Positions 1-6,700 are shown, numbered from the stretch's first letter. The stretch is DNA of 8,800 nt from Anaerotignum sp. (GCA_017442465.1 JAFRZQ010000123.1:1-8800); one strand, 5' to 3'. Numbers and translations are program-made. Notes: generated from the sequence alone by a model not told the origin.

Positions 1-813
1 ATGGGCCCCAGGGGCTATATGGGCTTCCCCGGACCTACCGGCCCCACCGGGGCAACTGGTGTAACGGGTCCTTTCGGCCCTCAGGGTAATCCCGGGGCTA
101 CAGGGGCTACCGGCGCTACAGGGGCTGTCGGCCCTGCAGGTCCTACCGGCGCAACCGGTGCCCCTGGCGAAATCGGCCCCGTTGGTGCTACGGGGGCAAC
201 TGGAGCAATCGGCCCTGTGGGCCCTACCGGTGCAACCGGTGCTACTGGCGAAATCGGCCCCGTTGGTGCTACGGGGGCAACTGGAGCAATCGGCCCTGTG
301 GGTCCTACGGGGGCCACCGGCGCAACCGGAGCAACCGGGGCTACCGGAGCCACCGGCGCTACAGGGGCTACAGGCGCTACAGGGGCTACCGGCACTACGG
401 CTCCCCTGAACCTGAACAGTTCTGCCAACGAAGATATACAGATACCGGCCGCTGCCGATACAGCCCTGATCTTCGCCATTACCCAGGCGCAGTCCGGCAC
501 CGCCATCTCCCATGCAGCAGGCACTGCAGAATTTATCCTGACAGCGCCCGGCATTTATGAGATCGAATATAATACCGTGGTTTCTTCCAGTGCTGATCCC
601 ACCTTTACTGCCGCCCTGCATCTGGAACAGAACGGTGTCATCATCCCCGGCTCCCGTTCCTCCGTTTCCCTTTCTGCCGCAGCTGATGAACAGACCCTCT
701 CCGGCCGTTCTGTCATCACTGTTAACGGCACACCAGTCACCATCACACTGGTGGCAGAGGACGCCAACGGCTCCTACAGCAACACTGTCCTGACCATTCA
801 GAAACTGGATTAA
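1..813 (+). CDS. Collagen-like Gly-X-Y repeat surface protein with BclA-like C-terminal domain (5' end probably cut)
   Basis: Predicted surface or spore-coat filament protein. Residues 2-133 are 44 uninterrupted Gly-X-Y triplets, mostly GAT, GPT, GPV and GAI, and end in nine consecutive GAT triplets and one GTT. Such stretches form a collagen-type triple helix in bacterial proteins, and the many threonines in the Y position are typical O-glycosylation sites in BclA-like proteins. Residues about 134-270 form a non-repetitive, beta-rich domain (for example APGIYEIEY, LHLEQNGVIIPGS, VTITLVAED) that resembles the C1q/TNF-like trimerisation head of BclA-type exosporium proteins. The first codon in the window is an ATG, but the triplet repeat starts immediately after it and no ribosome binding site can be seen, so the true start probably lies upstream and this methionine may be internal. 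No anchor or LPXTG motif is present. The family is clear; its location on spores rather than vegetative cells is inference. Confidence 0.85.
   Translation: MGPRGYMGFPGPTGPTGATGVTGPFGPQGNPGATGATGATGAVGPAGPTGATGAPGEIGPVGATGATGAIGPVGPTGATGATGEIGPVGATGATGAIGPVGPTGATGATGATGATGATGATGATGATGATGTTAPLNLNSSANEDIQIPAAADTALIFAITQAQSGTAISHAAGTAEFILTAPGIYEIEYNTVVSSSADPTFTAALHLEQNGVIIPGSRSSVSLSAAADEQTLSGRSVITVNGTPVTITLVAEDANGSYSNTVLTIQKLD
166..302 (+). repeat. 81-bp tandem duplication inside the collagen-like gene
   Basis: A unit starting with ggcgaaatcggcccc at 166 recurs at 247, a period of exactly 81 bp (27 codons, nine Gly-X-Y triplets). The first 56 bases of the two copies are identical, including synonymous positions, through GEI-GPV-GAT-GAT-GAI-GPV. 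They then diverge at third positions. The first copy is 166-246 and the second is 247 to about 302. The period keeps the reading frame and the triplet register, so copy-number change would alter only helix length. Confidence 0.85.
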
Positions 814-820
814 GGACAAT

Positions 821-852
821 AAAAGAAGCGAGCACTTTGTGCTCGCTTTTCT
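821..852. terminator. Bidirectional rho-independent terminator between convergent genes
   Basis: GCGAGCAC (828-835) pairs perfectly with GTGCTCGC (839-846) around a TTT loop. On the plus strand the stem is followed by TTTTCTTT, which ends the collagen-like gene whose stop codon is at 811-813. On the minus strand it is followed by TTCTTTTATT, which ends the racemase operon whose stop codon is at 853-855. The stem starts only six bases beyond the minus-strand stop codon, so one hairpin serves both transcripts. Confidence 0.88.
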
Positions 853-1668
853 TTATAAATAGGCTGTCCCCTTCGCCACGATGGATACCTTCCCCGTGAT
901 ATGAAGGGCTGTGATCATTCCATTTTCCACAGAGACTTCCGCCCCCATAATGCCGCCAGGCTGTTTCAGGCTGACGGATAGGGATTTTCCTTCCTTCATA
1001 GCCAGATAAGCACCGATGGCAGATGTGCCGCTGCCACAGCCCCGTTCCCAGATGAGCGTTGCCCCCTGAACGGAAACCAGAGGCTTTAATGTGCCATTTT
1101 CTTCGTCAAAAAGCAGGATACCGAATGCCGCAGGCATTTCCTTCGCCCATTCTTCGACTGCCTGTTCCGCTTTTTCCACAGCGTCTTCGCCCCAGAGGGA
1201 CACAGGCACGATGATATGACTGAGACCTTCGAAAACGACCACATCCAGTTCGTATGCTTCGCCGTTCAAATGGAATTTCTTATGTTCGATGGCTTTGGGC
1301 AGAGGCATGGAAACCCTGCCGGAATAGCCCTGTTCTTCTTTTCTCATGCGACAGTTTACCAAACTGTCTGCCCCGGAAACCTCAAGGATGATCTCCGTCT
1401 CTTCGCCCACATTCAGGCCTTTTTCCTCCGCCAGCACCGCCGCCAGAGAAAGGGACGCATTGCCGCAGAATTCTCCTGCCATCATCTGCAGACGTTTTTC
1501 CGCAAGGGAGTTTTCAGGCTCCTCGATATACCCAGCCTGCTCCGCATACACGCTGCCATAGGCGATGAGTTTTTCCGCCACTTCCAGATGCTGTTCTCTG
1601 GGTACAGGGGTCTCTATGAGGAGGGTCATGTTTTCCGTAGGGCTGGTTTTGATGAACTTCAGTTCCAT
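853..1668 (-). CDS. Cofactor-independent amino acid racemase/epimerase, DapF fold (CntK/histidine racemase-like)
   Basis: Predicted cytoplasmic racemase of 271 residues, the usual size for the diaminopimelate epimerase fold (two pseudo-symmetric halves, no cofactor). Two catalytic cysteine motifs are visible: GEFCGNAS at 65-72 (Cys68) and ERGCGSGTSA at 208-217 (Cys211). In this family one cysteine thiolate removes the alpha proton and the other reprotonates the opposite face. The GEFCGNA form, and the lack of the usual DapF signatures, fit CntK-type histidine racemases better than true DapF; proline racemase and PhzF are other relatives. The sequence also ends with the ITGKVSIVAKG strand typical of the fold. 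The gene follows the ABC ATPase gene with 12 bases between them, and its AAGGAAG ribosome binding site overlaps the ATPase stop codon, so it is the last gene of the importer operon. The fold and mechanism are well supported; histidine as substrate is inference. Confidence 0.82.
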   Translation of the reverse strand: MELKFIKTSPTENMTLLIETPVPREQHLEVAEKLIAYGSVYAEQAGYIEEPENSLAEKRLQMMAGEFCGNASLSLAAVLAEEKGLNVGEETEIILEVSGADSLVNCRMRKEEQGYSGRVSMPLPKAIEHKKFHLNGEAYELDVVVFEGLSHIIVPVSLWGEDAVEKAEQAVEEWAKEMPAAFGILLFDEENGTLKPLVSVQGATLIWERGCGSGTSAIGAYLAMKEGKSLSVSLKQPGGIMGAEVSVENGMITALHITGKVSIVAKGTAYL

Positions 1669-1680
1669 CCAACCACTTCC

Positions 1681-2445
1681 TTACTGCTGGAAACGGCTCA
1701 GGAATGCCTTTGTACGATCCTGCTGAGGGTTATTGATGATCTGGTGAGGATCGCCTTCTTCCACGATCACGCCGCCATCCATGAAAATGATATGGTCGGA
1801 TACATCACGGGCAAAGGACATTTCATGGGTAACGATAACCATTGTCATATGTTCTGCCGCCAGATCCTTGATAACTTTCAGGATCTCCCCTGTCAGTTCA
1901 GGGTCAAGGGCGGAAGTAGGTTCGTCAAAGAACAGGATGGCAGGTTTCATCGCCAGTGCGCGGGCGATGGATACACGCTGCTGCTGACCGCCGGACAGCT
2001 CGCAGGGGTAAGCATCTTCCTTATCAGACAGACCCATTTTTTTCAGCAGTTCTCTTGCTTCCGCATAAACCTCATCCTTATTGCGTTTGCCAATGAGGAT
2101 GGGTGGTTCTGTGATATTTCTCATAACGGAATAGTGCGGGAACAGATTGAAATTCTGGAACACCAGACCAAAATGCTTCTTCACGCCCTGCAGTGTGTCT
2201 TTGTCGCCGTAAACAGCTTTGCCGTTTTCATCGGCTTTTGCTGCATAGTCGCCCAGATAAATCAGGTCGCCGCCGTCCATAGTTTCCAGCAGCGTTGCGC
2301 AGCGCAGCAGTGTGGATTTACCGGAACCGGAAGGGCCGATGATGGATACGACCTGACCTTCGGAAACAGACAGGGAAATATCCTTCAAAACTTCGTTGTC
2401 GCCGAAGCTTTTATTACAATGATTGATCTCCAATACTTTTTTCAT
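1681..2445 (-). CDS. Polar amino acid ABC transporter ATP-binding protein (GlnQ/HisP type)
   Basis: Cytoplasmic ATPase that would power the importer encoded by this operon. At 254 residues it is the standard size for this subfamily. All motifs are intact: Walker A GPSGSGKST at 37-45, Q-loop FQNFNLFPH from 96, signature LSGGQQQRV at 150-158, Walker B ILFFDEP at 170-176, D-loop SALD at 178-181, and the H-loop histidine in VTHEMSFARDV (His207). The FQNFNLFPHYSVMRNI stretch is characteristic of polar amino acid importers such as those for glutamine, histidine, arginine or cystine. The start is preceded by AAAGGAGGG at seven bases, a strong site. The permease gene ends 16 bases upstream and the racemase gene begins 12 bases downstream. 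The exact substrate cannot be read from an ATPase sequence. Confidence 0.95.
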   Translation of the reverse strand: MKKVLEINHCNKSFGDNEVLKDISLSVSEGQVVSIIGPSGSGKSTLLRCATLLETMDGGDLIYLGDYAAKADENGKAVYGDKDTLQGVKKHFGLVFQNFNLFPHYSVMRNITEPPILIGKRNKDEVYAEARELLKKMGLSDKEDAYPCELSGGQQQRVSIARALAMKPAILFFDEPTSALDPELTGEILKVIKDLAAEHMTMVIVTHEMSFARDVSDHIIFMDGGVIVEEGDPHQIINNPQQDRTKAFLSRFQQ

Positions 2446-2461
2446 GCGTAGCCCTCCTTTC

Positions 2462-3112
2462 TTAACGATAATAGCTCAGTTTCTTTTCGATACATTCCAT
2501 TACAAATGCCACAACGGCATTGAAGATGAAATAGAACACACCTGCAACGAACAGAGGCATGATGGTTGTCTGTGCCGCTGCGATCTGTTTTGCTACGGTA
2601 AACATTTCTTCGTATGTCAGAACGAATGCCAGAGAAGTATCTTTTACCAGTGTGATGACTTCATTTGTAACGGGAGGCAGCACACGTTTTACCATCTGAG
2701 GGAAAATGATTTTGAAGAAGGTCTGCTGTTTGTTGTAGCCCAGTACAGACGCAGCTTCGTACTGACCCTTGGGGATGGATTCGATACCAGAACGATAGAT
2801 TTCTGCAAAGTAAGCCGCATAGTTGATGGAGAAACCGATGATCACCGCAATAAAACGGTAAGAACGGGGCAGTGTCCAGCCAAACATATAATAAGGGCCG
2901 AAAAATACCACCAACAGCTGCAGCATCAGAGGTGTACCACGCAGGATCGCAATAAAGAATTTGATGACTGCCTGCAGGGGCTTGAATCTGGACATACGGC
3001 CAAAGGCAACTGCCAGACCCAGAGGCATGGAAAACAGCAGTGTCAACACGAAGATCAGCAGGGATGCACCCATACCGCCGACCAGCTGCTGCATAACAAC
3101 AGTAATATTCAT
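2462..3112 (-). CDS. Polar amino acid ABC transporter permease (HisM/GlnP family)
   Basis: Integral membrane subunit of the importer, 216 residues. Hydrophobic segments lie at about 9-37 (the classic MGASLLIFVLTLLFSMPLGLAVAFGR opening of the family), 48-77, 84-104 and 186-205. The cytoplasmic EAA coupling loop EAASVLGYNKQQTFFKIIFPQ at 119-139 is intact and would contact the ATPase. Only one permease gene is present, so a homodimeric pore is expected, as in GlnP- or TcyB-type systems. The start is preceded by AAAGGAAC at a normal distance. It is separated from the upstream binding-protein gene by about 130 bases that contain a hairpin, and is followed by the ATPase gene after 16 bases. The start codon is well supported. 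Confidence 0.93.
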   Translation of the reverse strand: MNITVVMQQLVGGMGASLLIFVLTLLFSMPLGLAVAFGRMSRFKPLQAVIKFFIAILRGTPLMLQLLVVFFGPYYMFGWTLPRSYRFIAVIIGFSINYAAYFAEIYRSGIESIPKGQYEAASVLGYNKQQTFFKIIFPQMVKRVLPPVTNEVITLVKDTSLAFVLTYEEMFTVAKQIAAAQTTIMPLFVAGVFYFIFNAVVAFVMECIEKKLSYYR

Positions 3113-3182
3113 AGAAATGTTCCTTTCTTATCTTAAATTATCTTTCAAAAAGGGGATTTTTGAAATGATTCCTTAACGCAGG

Positions 3183-3206
3183 AAAAGGCGGCAGGAATTT
3201 CCCGCC
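3183..3206 (-). terminator. Intercistronic hairpin with short T-run after the binding-protein gene
   Basis: On the minus strand GGCGG (3206-3202) pairs with CCGCC (3191-3187), with further weak GG/CC pairing inside, and is followed by TTTT and then CC. It lies about 35 bases beyond the binding-protein stop codon and before the permease start. Its position and short T-run fit a partial terminator or 3'-end stabiliser, which in ABC importer operons often leaves the binding protein more abundant than the membrane subunits. Strength is inferred only from the sequence. Confidence 0.6.
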
Positions 3207-3242
3207 GTCTTACCTGTTATATTACGTTATTTACTTTCGAAA

Positions 3243-4052
3243 TTATTTGCCCAGGCAAACCATTTTGTCCAGGTTGTAGTCAGCATAGTTAGAAGCGATT
3301 TCCATAAATGTGCCGTCTTCTACCATTTCATCCAGAGTAGCCTGTACTGTGTCTCTCAGTTCTGTATCGTCCATACGGAAGCCGATCGCATACTGTTCTG
3401 TGGACAGAGGTTCTTCCAGCATTTTGAATTTGTCTGCTTTTGTTGCCAGCTGATACTGTGCTACGCCGATATCTACTGCGATGGCATCATTTGTGCCTGC
3501 TTCCAGGTTCATGAATGCTGTGTTGTAATCAGCGATTTCATCCAGAGCTGCAAAGGAAGCAACTACATCGGGTTTATCCTGCAGTGCAGCCAGAGCGGAG
3601 GAACCAGCCTGTGTGATCACATATTTGCCAGCCAGATCTGCTTCTGTTTCGATGGCATCGTCTGCTCTTACAACATAAACGATGGAGTTATCAACATAGG
3701 GTTCAGAGAACAGATAGGAATCTTCTCTGCCGTTCATTGTGAAACCGTTCCAGATACAATCGATGGCACCGGAGTTCAGTTCCATATCTTTTGCGTTCCA
3801 GTCGATGGGCTGTTTTACCAGTTCCCAACCCTGTCTAGCACAAACTTCTGCAGCCAGATCCAGGTCGAAGCCGGCATAGTCGCCATCTTCTGTTCTGTAG
3901 CCGTAAGGAGGGTATTCAGCATCGAAACCAACTGTGAATGTTGTTCTTGCCGCATCATCTGCGGGTGCTTCTGCTTCAGAACCGCCGCCGCAGCCTGCCA
4001 GTACGGATACGCCCATAACCATTGTTAAAAACAGTGCTAAATATTTTTTCAT
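3243..4052 (-). CDS. Polar amino acid ABC transporter substrate-binding lipoprotein (SBP_bac_3 family)
   Basis: Extracytoplasmic receptor of the importer, 269 residues. The N-terminus is a lipoprotein signal, MKKYLALFLTMVMGVSV followed by lipobox LAGC at 18-21, so Cys21 should be lipidated after cleavage and tether the protein to the membrane. A short Gly/Glu/Ala linker follows. The family 3 fold begins near 38 with TVGFDAEYPPYGYR. Typical ligand-site segments are present: YAGFDLDLAAEV at 59-70, DCIWNGFTMNGRED at 98-111 (Arg109 in the position that usually binds the ligand carboxylate), GSSA at 150-153, and AVDIGVA at 192-198 (Asp194 usually binds the ligand amino group). These residues indicate an alpha-amino acid ligand but do not identify it. 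The start has AGGGGAG eight bases upstream. It is the first gene of the operon, with a promoter at 4114-4145. Confidence 0.94.
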   Translation of the reverse strand: MKKYLALFLTMVMGVSVLAGCGGGSEAEAPADDAARTTFTVGFDAEYPPYGYRTEDGDYAGFDLDLAAEVCARQGWELVKQPIDWNAKDMELNSGAIDCIWNGFTMNGREDSYLFSEPYVDNSIVYVVRADDAIETEADLAGKYVITQAGSSALAALQDKPDVVASFAALDEIADYNTAFMNLEAGTNDAIAVDIGVAQYQLATKADKFKMLEEPLSTEQYAIGFRMDDTELRDTVQATLDEMVEDGTFMEIASNYADYNLDKMVCLGK

Positions 4053-4092
4053 AATTATTTCTCCCCTTTTATTTTTTCATAATTTTGATTTT

Positions 4093-4106
4093 CGAGGTCT
4101 CCCTCG
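4093..4106 (-). promoter_or_regulatory. Small leader hairpin with GNRA-type loop in the importer operon 5' UTR
   Basis: On the minus strand CGAGG-GAGA-CCTCG forms a five-pair stem closed by a GAGA loop, which matches the GNRA tetraloop rule. It lies between the predicted promoter and the ribosome binding site, close to the expected 5' end of the transcript. It is too small for a known riboswitch class and has no T-run, so a role in transcript stability is more likely than attenuation; this is inference. Confidence 0.5.
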
Positions 4107-4113
4107 GTTCTTC

Positions 4114-4145
4114 ATTATATTATCACGCTACCACACTAAAGTAAA
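4114..4145 (-). promoter_or_regulatory. Predicted sigma-A promoter of the importer-racemase operon
   Basis: On the minus strand a -35-like TTTACT (4145-4140) is followed after 17 bases by a -10 box TAATAT (4122-4117), preceded by TG in an extended -10 arrangement. An overlapping exact TATAAT lies at 4119-4114. The site is about 65 bases upstream of the binding-protein start codon and downstream of the terminator of the SLH gene, so the operon should be transcribed independently. Confidence 0.6.
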
Positions 4146-4192
4146 GCAGGATTTTGTCTAATAATCACACTCTATTTTTGTATATCATGCAC

Positions 4193-4221
4193 AAAAAAAG
4201 CCCCAAAACTTTCGTTTTGGG
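4193..4221 (-). terminator. Rho-independent terminator of the SLH protein gene
   Basis: On the minus strand CCCAAAAC (4221-4214) pairs perfectly with GTTTTGGG (4209-4202) around a GAAA tetraloop, followed by GGC and a run of seven T (4199-4193). It begins about 14 bases after the SLH gene stop codon. This is the strongest terminator in the window and separates the SLH gene from the importer operon. Confidence 0.92.
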
Positions 4222-4234
4222 ACTTTTCTTTCCT

Positions 4235-6640
4235 TTATTCCGCTGTTGCCTTGATCCAAACAACTTCATTGCCATCCAGTGTCATTGCCAGCTGACATTT
4301 ATCACCGGCATCTTCACAATCTTTCAAGAAGTCTTCCAGACCATCCAGATCATTATCATACTGAGAACGATATTTGTCCTCATCCACTCCGCTGGATAAT
4401 CTGTATACAAAATCAGCACTTGTATCTACGATATAAGTTTCATTTCTTCCGTCTTCCTTTACAACGATCTCATCATCGTCTTCATAAACGGAGATCAGTT
4501 CGCCATAGGCGTCTTCCCAGTTCGCTGTAATGGTCTTTACTTTCCCGCTGTTGTTGTATTCCAGTTCTACATAGAGTACAGAGCCATAAGCTTCATACAT
4601 CTTCGCATCCAGCGCCGCCAGAGAAATATCCTTGCCGCCCAGCGTTGCTTTTGCATTATCTGCCAGTTCCTGTTTCACTGTCATGCCCGCTGCACGAATG
4701 GAAATGATCCCTTCTGCCTCGTCGATATAACGCAGTTCCCCTTCTGCAGCATCCTGCATCTGGGCCTTGATCGCATTGACATAGCCGCTGTTATTGAATC
4801 CCAGTTCTGCATGGAACACATAGGAGCCCATATATCCGATCAGATCATTCAGGCTGCGGCTTCTGCCGTCAATGGATACGCTCACGTCATTAGAGAGCTC
4901 ATAACTGTATTCCTTTTCATCAATAATAATAGTTACATCGTACGCATCTATCGCCTTCAGTTCACCATTGTTATTATTGCTGTATTTGGAAACCGCCAGA
5001 ATAGAAGTTACTCTGTCATCACGATCCAGTTCCACTGTTACCGTATACGCTACATCATCACGGTAGCTTTCCTTCAGAGCGTCCACACTGCTCTTCTTGC
5101 CGTCAATTTTTACGGAAACAGAATCATCCAGAGAATATTTATGAGTCGTTCTGCCCGCACTGAACTCAATCTCTTTGCTGGTCAGTCGTGTCAGCGTACC
5201 ATTATATTCGTCCTCCATAGATTTGATCTGGATCTCGCTGACTTCGTAATCCTTGTTCAGTTTCAGGGAAACGAAATAATTATAGTCGTCATAATCACTT
5301 TCCAGCTTACTAAAACGGACAGTTTTTCCGTTATACTCAATTTCCACATCATCAGAAATAGGATAAGTATAGGTTCTGGAACCTACCAGTAATGTGATAT
5401 CCGTATCTTCCACATCATCCACATAACCTTCTGTAGGGTTCTTATCGTTCAGCCTTGCATCAATGTAGAGAACATATTCATCTCTGTCAAGAACCAGCTT
5501 CACGTCATATTTTGCATCTTCCAGTGCATTGTCCAGTCTGTTGATGGTGGAGTTTCTACCCTCCAGATCCACCTGAACATCATCATCCAGACGGAATCCC
5601 TCTTCTCTGGTACCATCCATAACTTTGATTCTGGAAGATGTGATACTCTTCAGTTCATAAACTTCAACTGTAAAAATACCCCTTACGGAATTGGTCACTT
5701 CCAGAGCTTTCACCTGATCGCCCTGATAAGTGATTTTTACTGTATCCCCTTCGCCAATGTCAGCAAAGTCAATCTTCATGCCCATATACAAAGGCTTTAC
5801 ATCATCCTTATCTGCAAACAAACTCAGACCTGCGCCATCTTTGGTCTTTACTGTCAGAAACAGGTCATTATTTGCCATGATCTGTGTACCAGTCACTGTT
5901 GCAGTCACAGTTTTTTCCTTTGTCGCATCTTTCACACCGTCAGTCAGTTTTTCATAGGTTTTCACAGAAAGAACTGCCATTTCCGCACGGCTGATATTCG
6001 CTTTCGGATTGAAATTATTGTCGGTATCACCAACCATCAGGTTTGCTCTGTTCAGCAATTCCAGATAAGGCACCGCCGCTGCAGAAATCTTTGCTTTATC
6101 TTTATAGGAAAGAGCAGCATTGGACTTGATATCATAACCGTTAATCGTATCTAGCGCTCTACCGAAAAATACACCAACATCTTCACGGGTAGCAGGGATT
6201 ACATTTATGTTTTTGCCATTCCCTTTCAGCTTTGCCAGATCGTTATTGGCTGTAGTCGCATAAATGATTTCGTTTTCCAAAGCATATGCGGTTGCTTTGT
6301 ATGCCCAGCTGGGAATATCATAGCCACTCATGACAGGTTTCCATTTTGTCACTGCCGCATTGCTGACATCCTGCTTGGTATACACCTTCATAACAGAATA
6401 CATCAATTGTACCGCTTCACAGTAAGTAACATTGTTTCTGGGCTTGCAGTACTTCTTGCCACTTCCATCTTCATCGTCATATCCAGTCATCAGCCCCAGT
6501 TCTGCCGCCTCTTCAATAAAAGGCACAAAACCGCTCCATGTCACCGTATTGATATCCGCAAAGGTGACTGCATAAGCCGTCGTACACATGCTGCCCGCCA
6601 ACAGGCTGGCTGCCGTTACAAATGTGATCAGTTTTTTCAT
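4235..6640 (-). CDS. SLH-domain cell wall protein with tandem beta-rich repeats
   Basis: Secreted, wall-anchored protein of about 801 residues. A Sec signal peptide (KK, hydrophobic core, ending TTAYA near residue 24) is followed by three S-layer homology domains at about 25-86, 99-166 and 177-230; the third carries the clear ISRAEMAVL motif and the second ATREDVGVF. SLH domains bind pyruvylated secondary wall polymer. From about 244 to the end the protein is a chain of roughly 75-residue acidic repeats, with clear units starting near 321, 405, 480, 558, 633 and 712, and a more divergent one at about 244-318. Each has the pattern: short strand, ITLLVGSRTYTYPI-like strand, D-DV-V-I-G, helix-like linker, then V-L-DRD-V--I. 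No enzyme motif was recognised, so a structural or S-layer role is the best inference. Two close cysteine pairs (about 65/74 and 775/782) could form disulfides. The gene has its own candidate promoter and a strong terminator. Confidence 0.88.
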   Translation of the reverse strand: MKKLITFVTAASLLAGSMCTTAYAVTFADINTVTWSGFVPFIEEAAELGLMTGYDDEDGSGKKYCKPRNNVTYCEAVQLMYSVMKVYTKQDVSNAAVTKWKPVMSGYDIPSWAYKATAYALENEIIYATTANNDLAKLKGNGKNINVIPATREDVGVFFGRALDTINGYDIKSNAALSYKDKAKISAAAVPYLELLNRANLMVGDTDNNFNPKANISRAEMAVLSVKTYEKLTDGVKDATKEKTVTATVTGTQIMANNDLFLTVKTKDGAGLSLFADKDDVKPLYMGMKIDFADIGEGDTVKITYQGDQVKALEVTNSVRGIFTVEVYELKSITSSRIKVMDGTREEGFRLDDDVQVDLEGRNSTINRLDNALEDAKYDVKLVLDRDEYVLYIDARLNDKNPTEGYVDDVEDTDITLLVGSRTYTYPISDDVEIEYNGKTVRFSKLESDYDDYNYFVSLKLNKDYEVSEIQIKSMEDEYNGTLTRLTSKEIEFSAGRTTHKYSLDDSVSVKIDGKKSSVDALKESYRDDVAYTVTVELDRDDRVTSILAVSKYSNNNNGELKAIDAYDVTIIIDEKEYSYELSNDVSVSIDGRSRSLNDLIGYMGSYVFHAELGFNNSGYVNAIKAQMQDAAEGELRYIDEAEGIISIRAAGMTVKQELADNAKATLGGKDISLAALDAKMYEAYGSVLYVELEYNNSGKVKTITANWEDAYGELISVYEDDDEIVVKEDGRNETYIVDTSADFVYRLSSGVDEDKYRSQYDNDLDGLEDFLKDCEDAGDKCQLAMTLDGNEVVWIKATAE

Positions 6641-6647
6641 CTTCATG

Positions 6648-6655
6648 CCCCCTTT
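6648..6655 (-). promoter_or_regulatory. Ribosome binding site that decides the SLH protein start
   Basis: The minus strand reads AAAGGGGG at 6655-6648. Two in-frame ATG codons follow, at 6646 and 6640. The first would leave only one base between the site and the start codon, while the second leaves seven. The start at 6640, giving MKKLITFV at the head of the signal peptide, is therefore preferred. Confidence 0.7.
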
Positions 6656-6700
6656 TCAGGAAAATTCTGTTTTTTCAAAAAGACGACCTTCTACAGATCC

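Noticed and set aside
320..402. Run of GAT-coding units as a possible CRISPR array or minisatellite
   Set aside because: The 9-bp units are codons of the Gly-Ala-Thr triplets, vary at third positions, and have no spacers.
81..554. Minus-strand frame with Val-Ala-Pro repeats
   Set aside because: It is the mirror of the GAT/GPT codons of the collagen-like gene; the low-complexity repeat follows from the other strand.
1216..2451. Long plus-strand open frame of 411 codons opposite the racemase and ATPase genes
   Set aside because: It is antisense to two genes with complete, unmistakable motifs. Its translation has no recognisable domain, is rich in Cys, His and Phe in the way of antisense frames, and spans the gene boundary without a sensible start.
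4053..4234. Possible riboswitch or T-box in the importer leader
   Set aside because: The predicted leader is only about 60 bases and holds a single five-pair hairpin, too short for known T-box or amino acid riboswitch folds.
6560..6640. SLH protein as a lipoprotein because of a cysteine in the signal peptide
   Set aside because: The sequence around the cysteine is AGSMC, which lacks the small residue required just before a lipobox cysteine, and a normal signal peptidase I site (TTAYA) follows.
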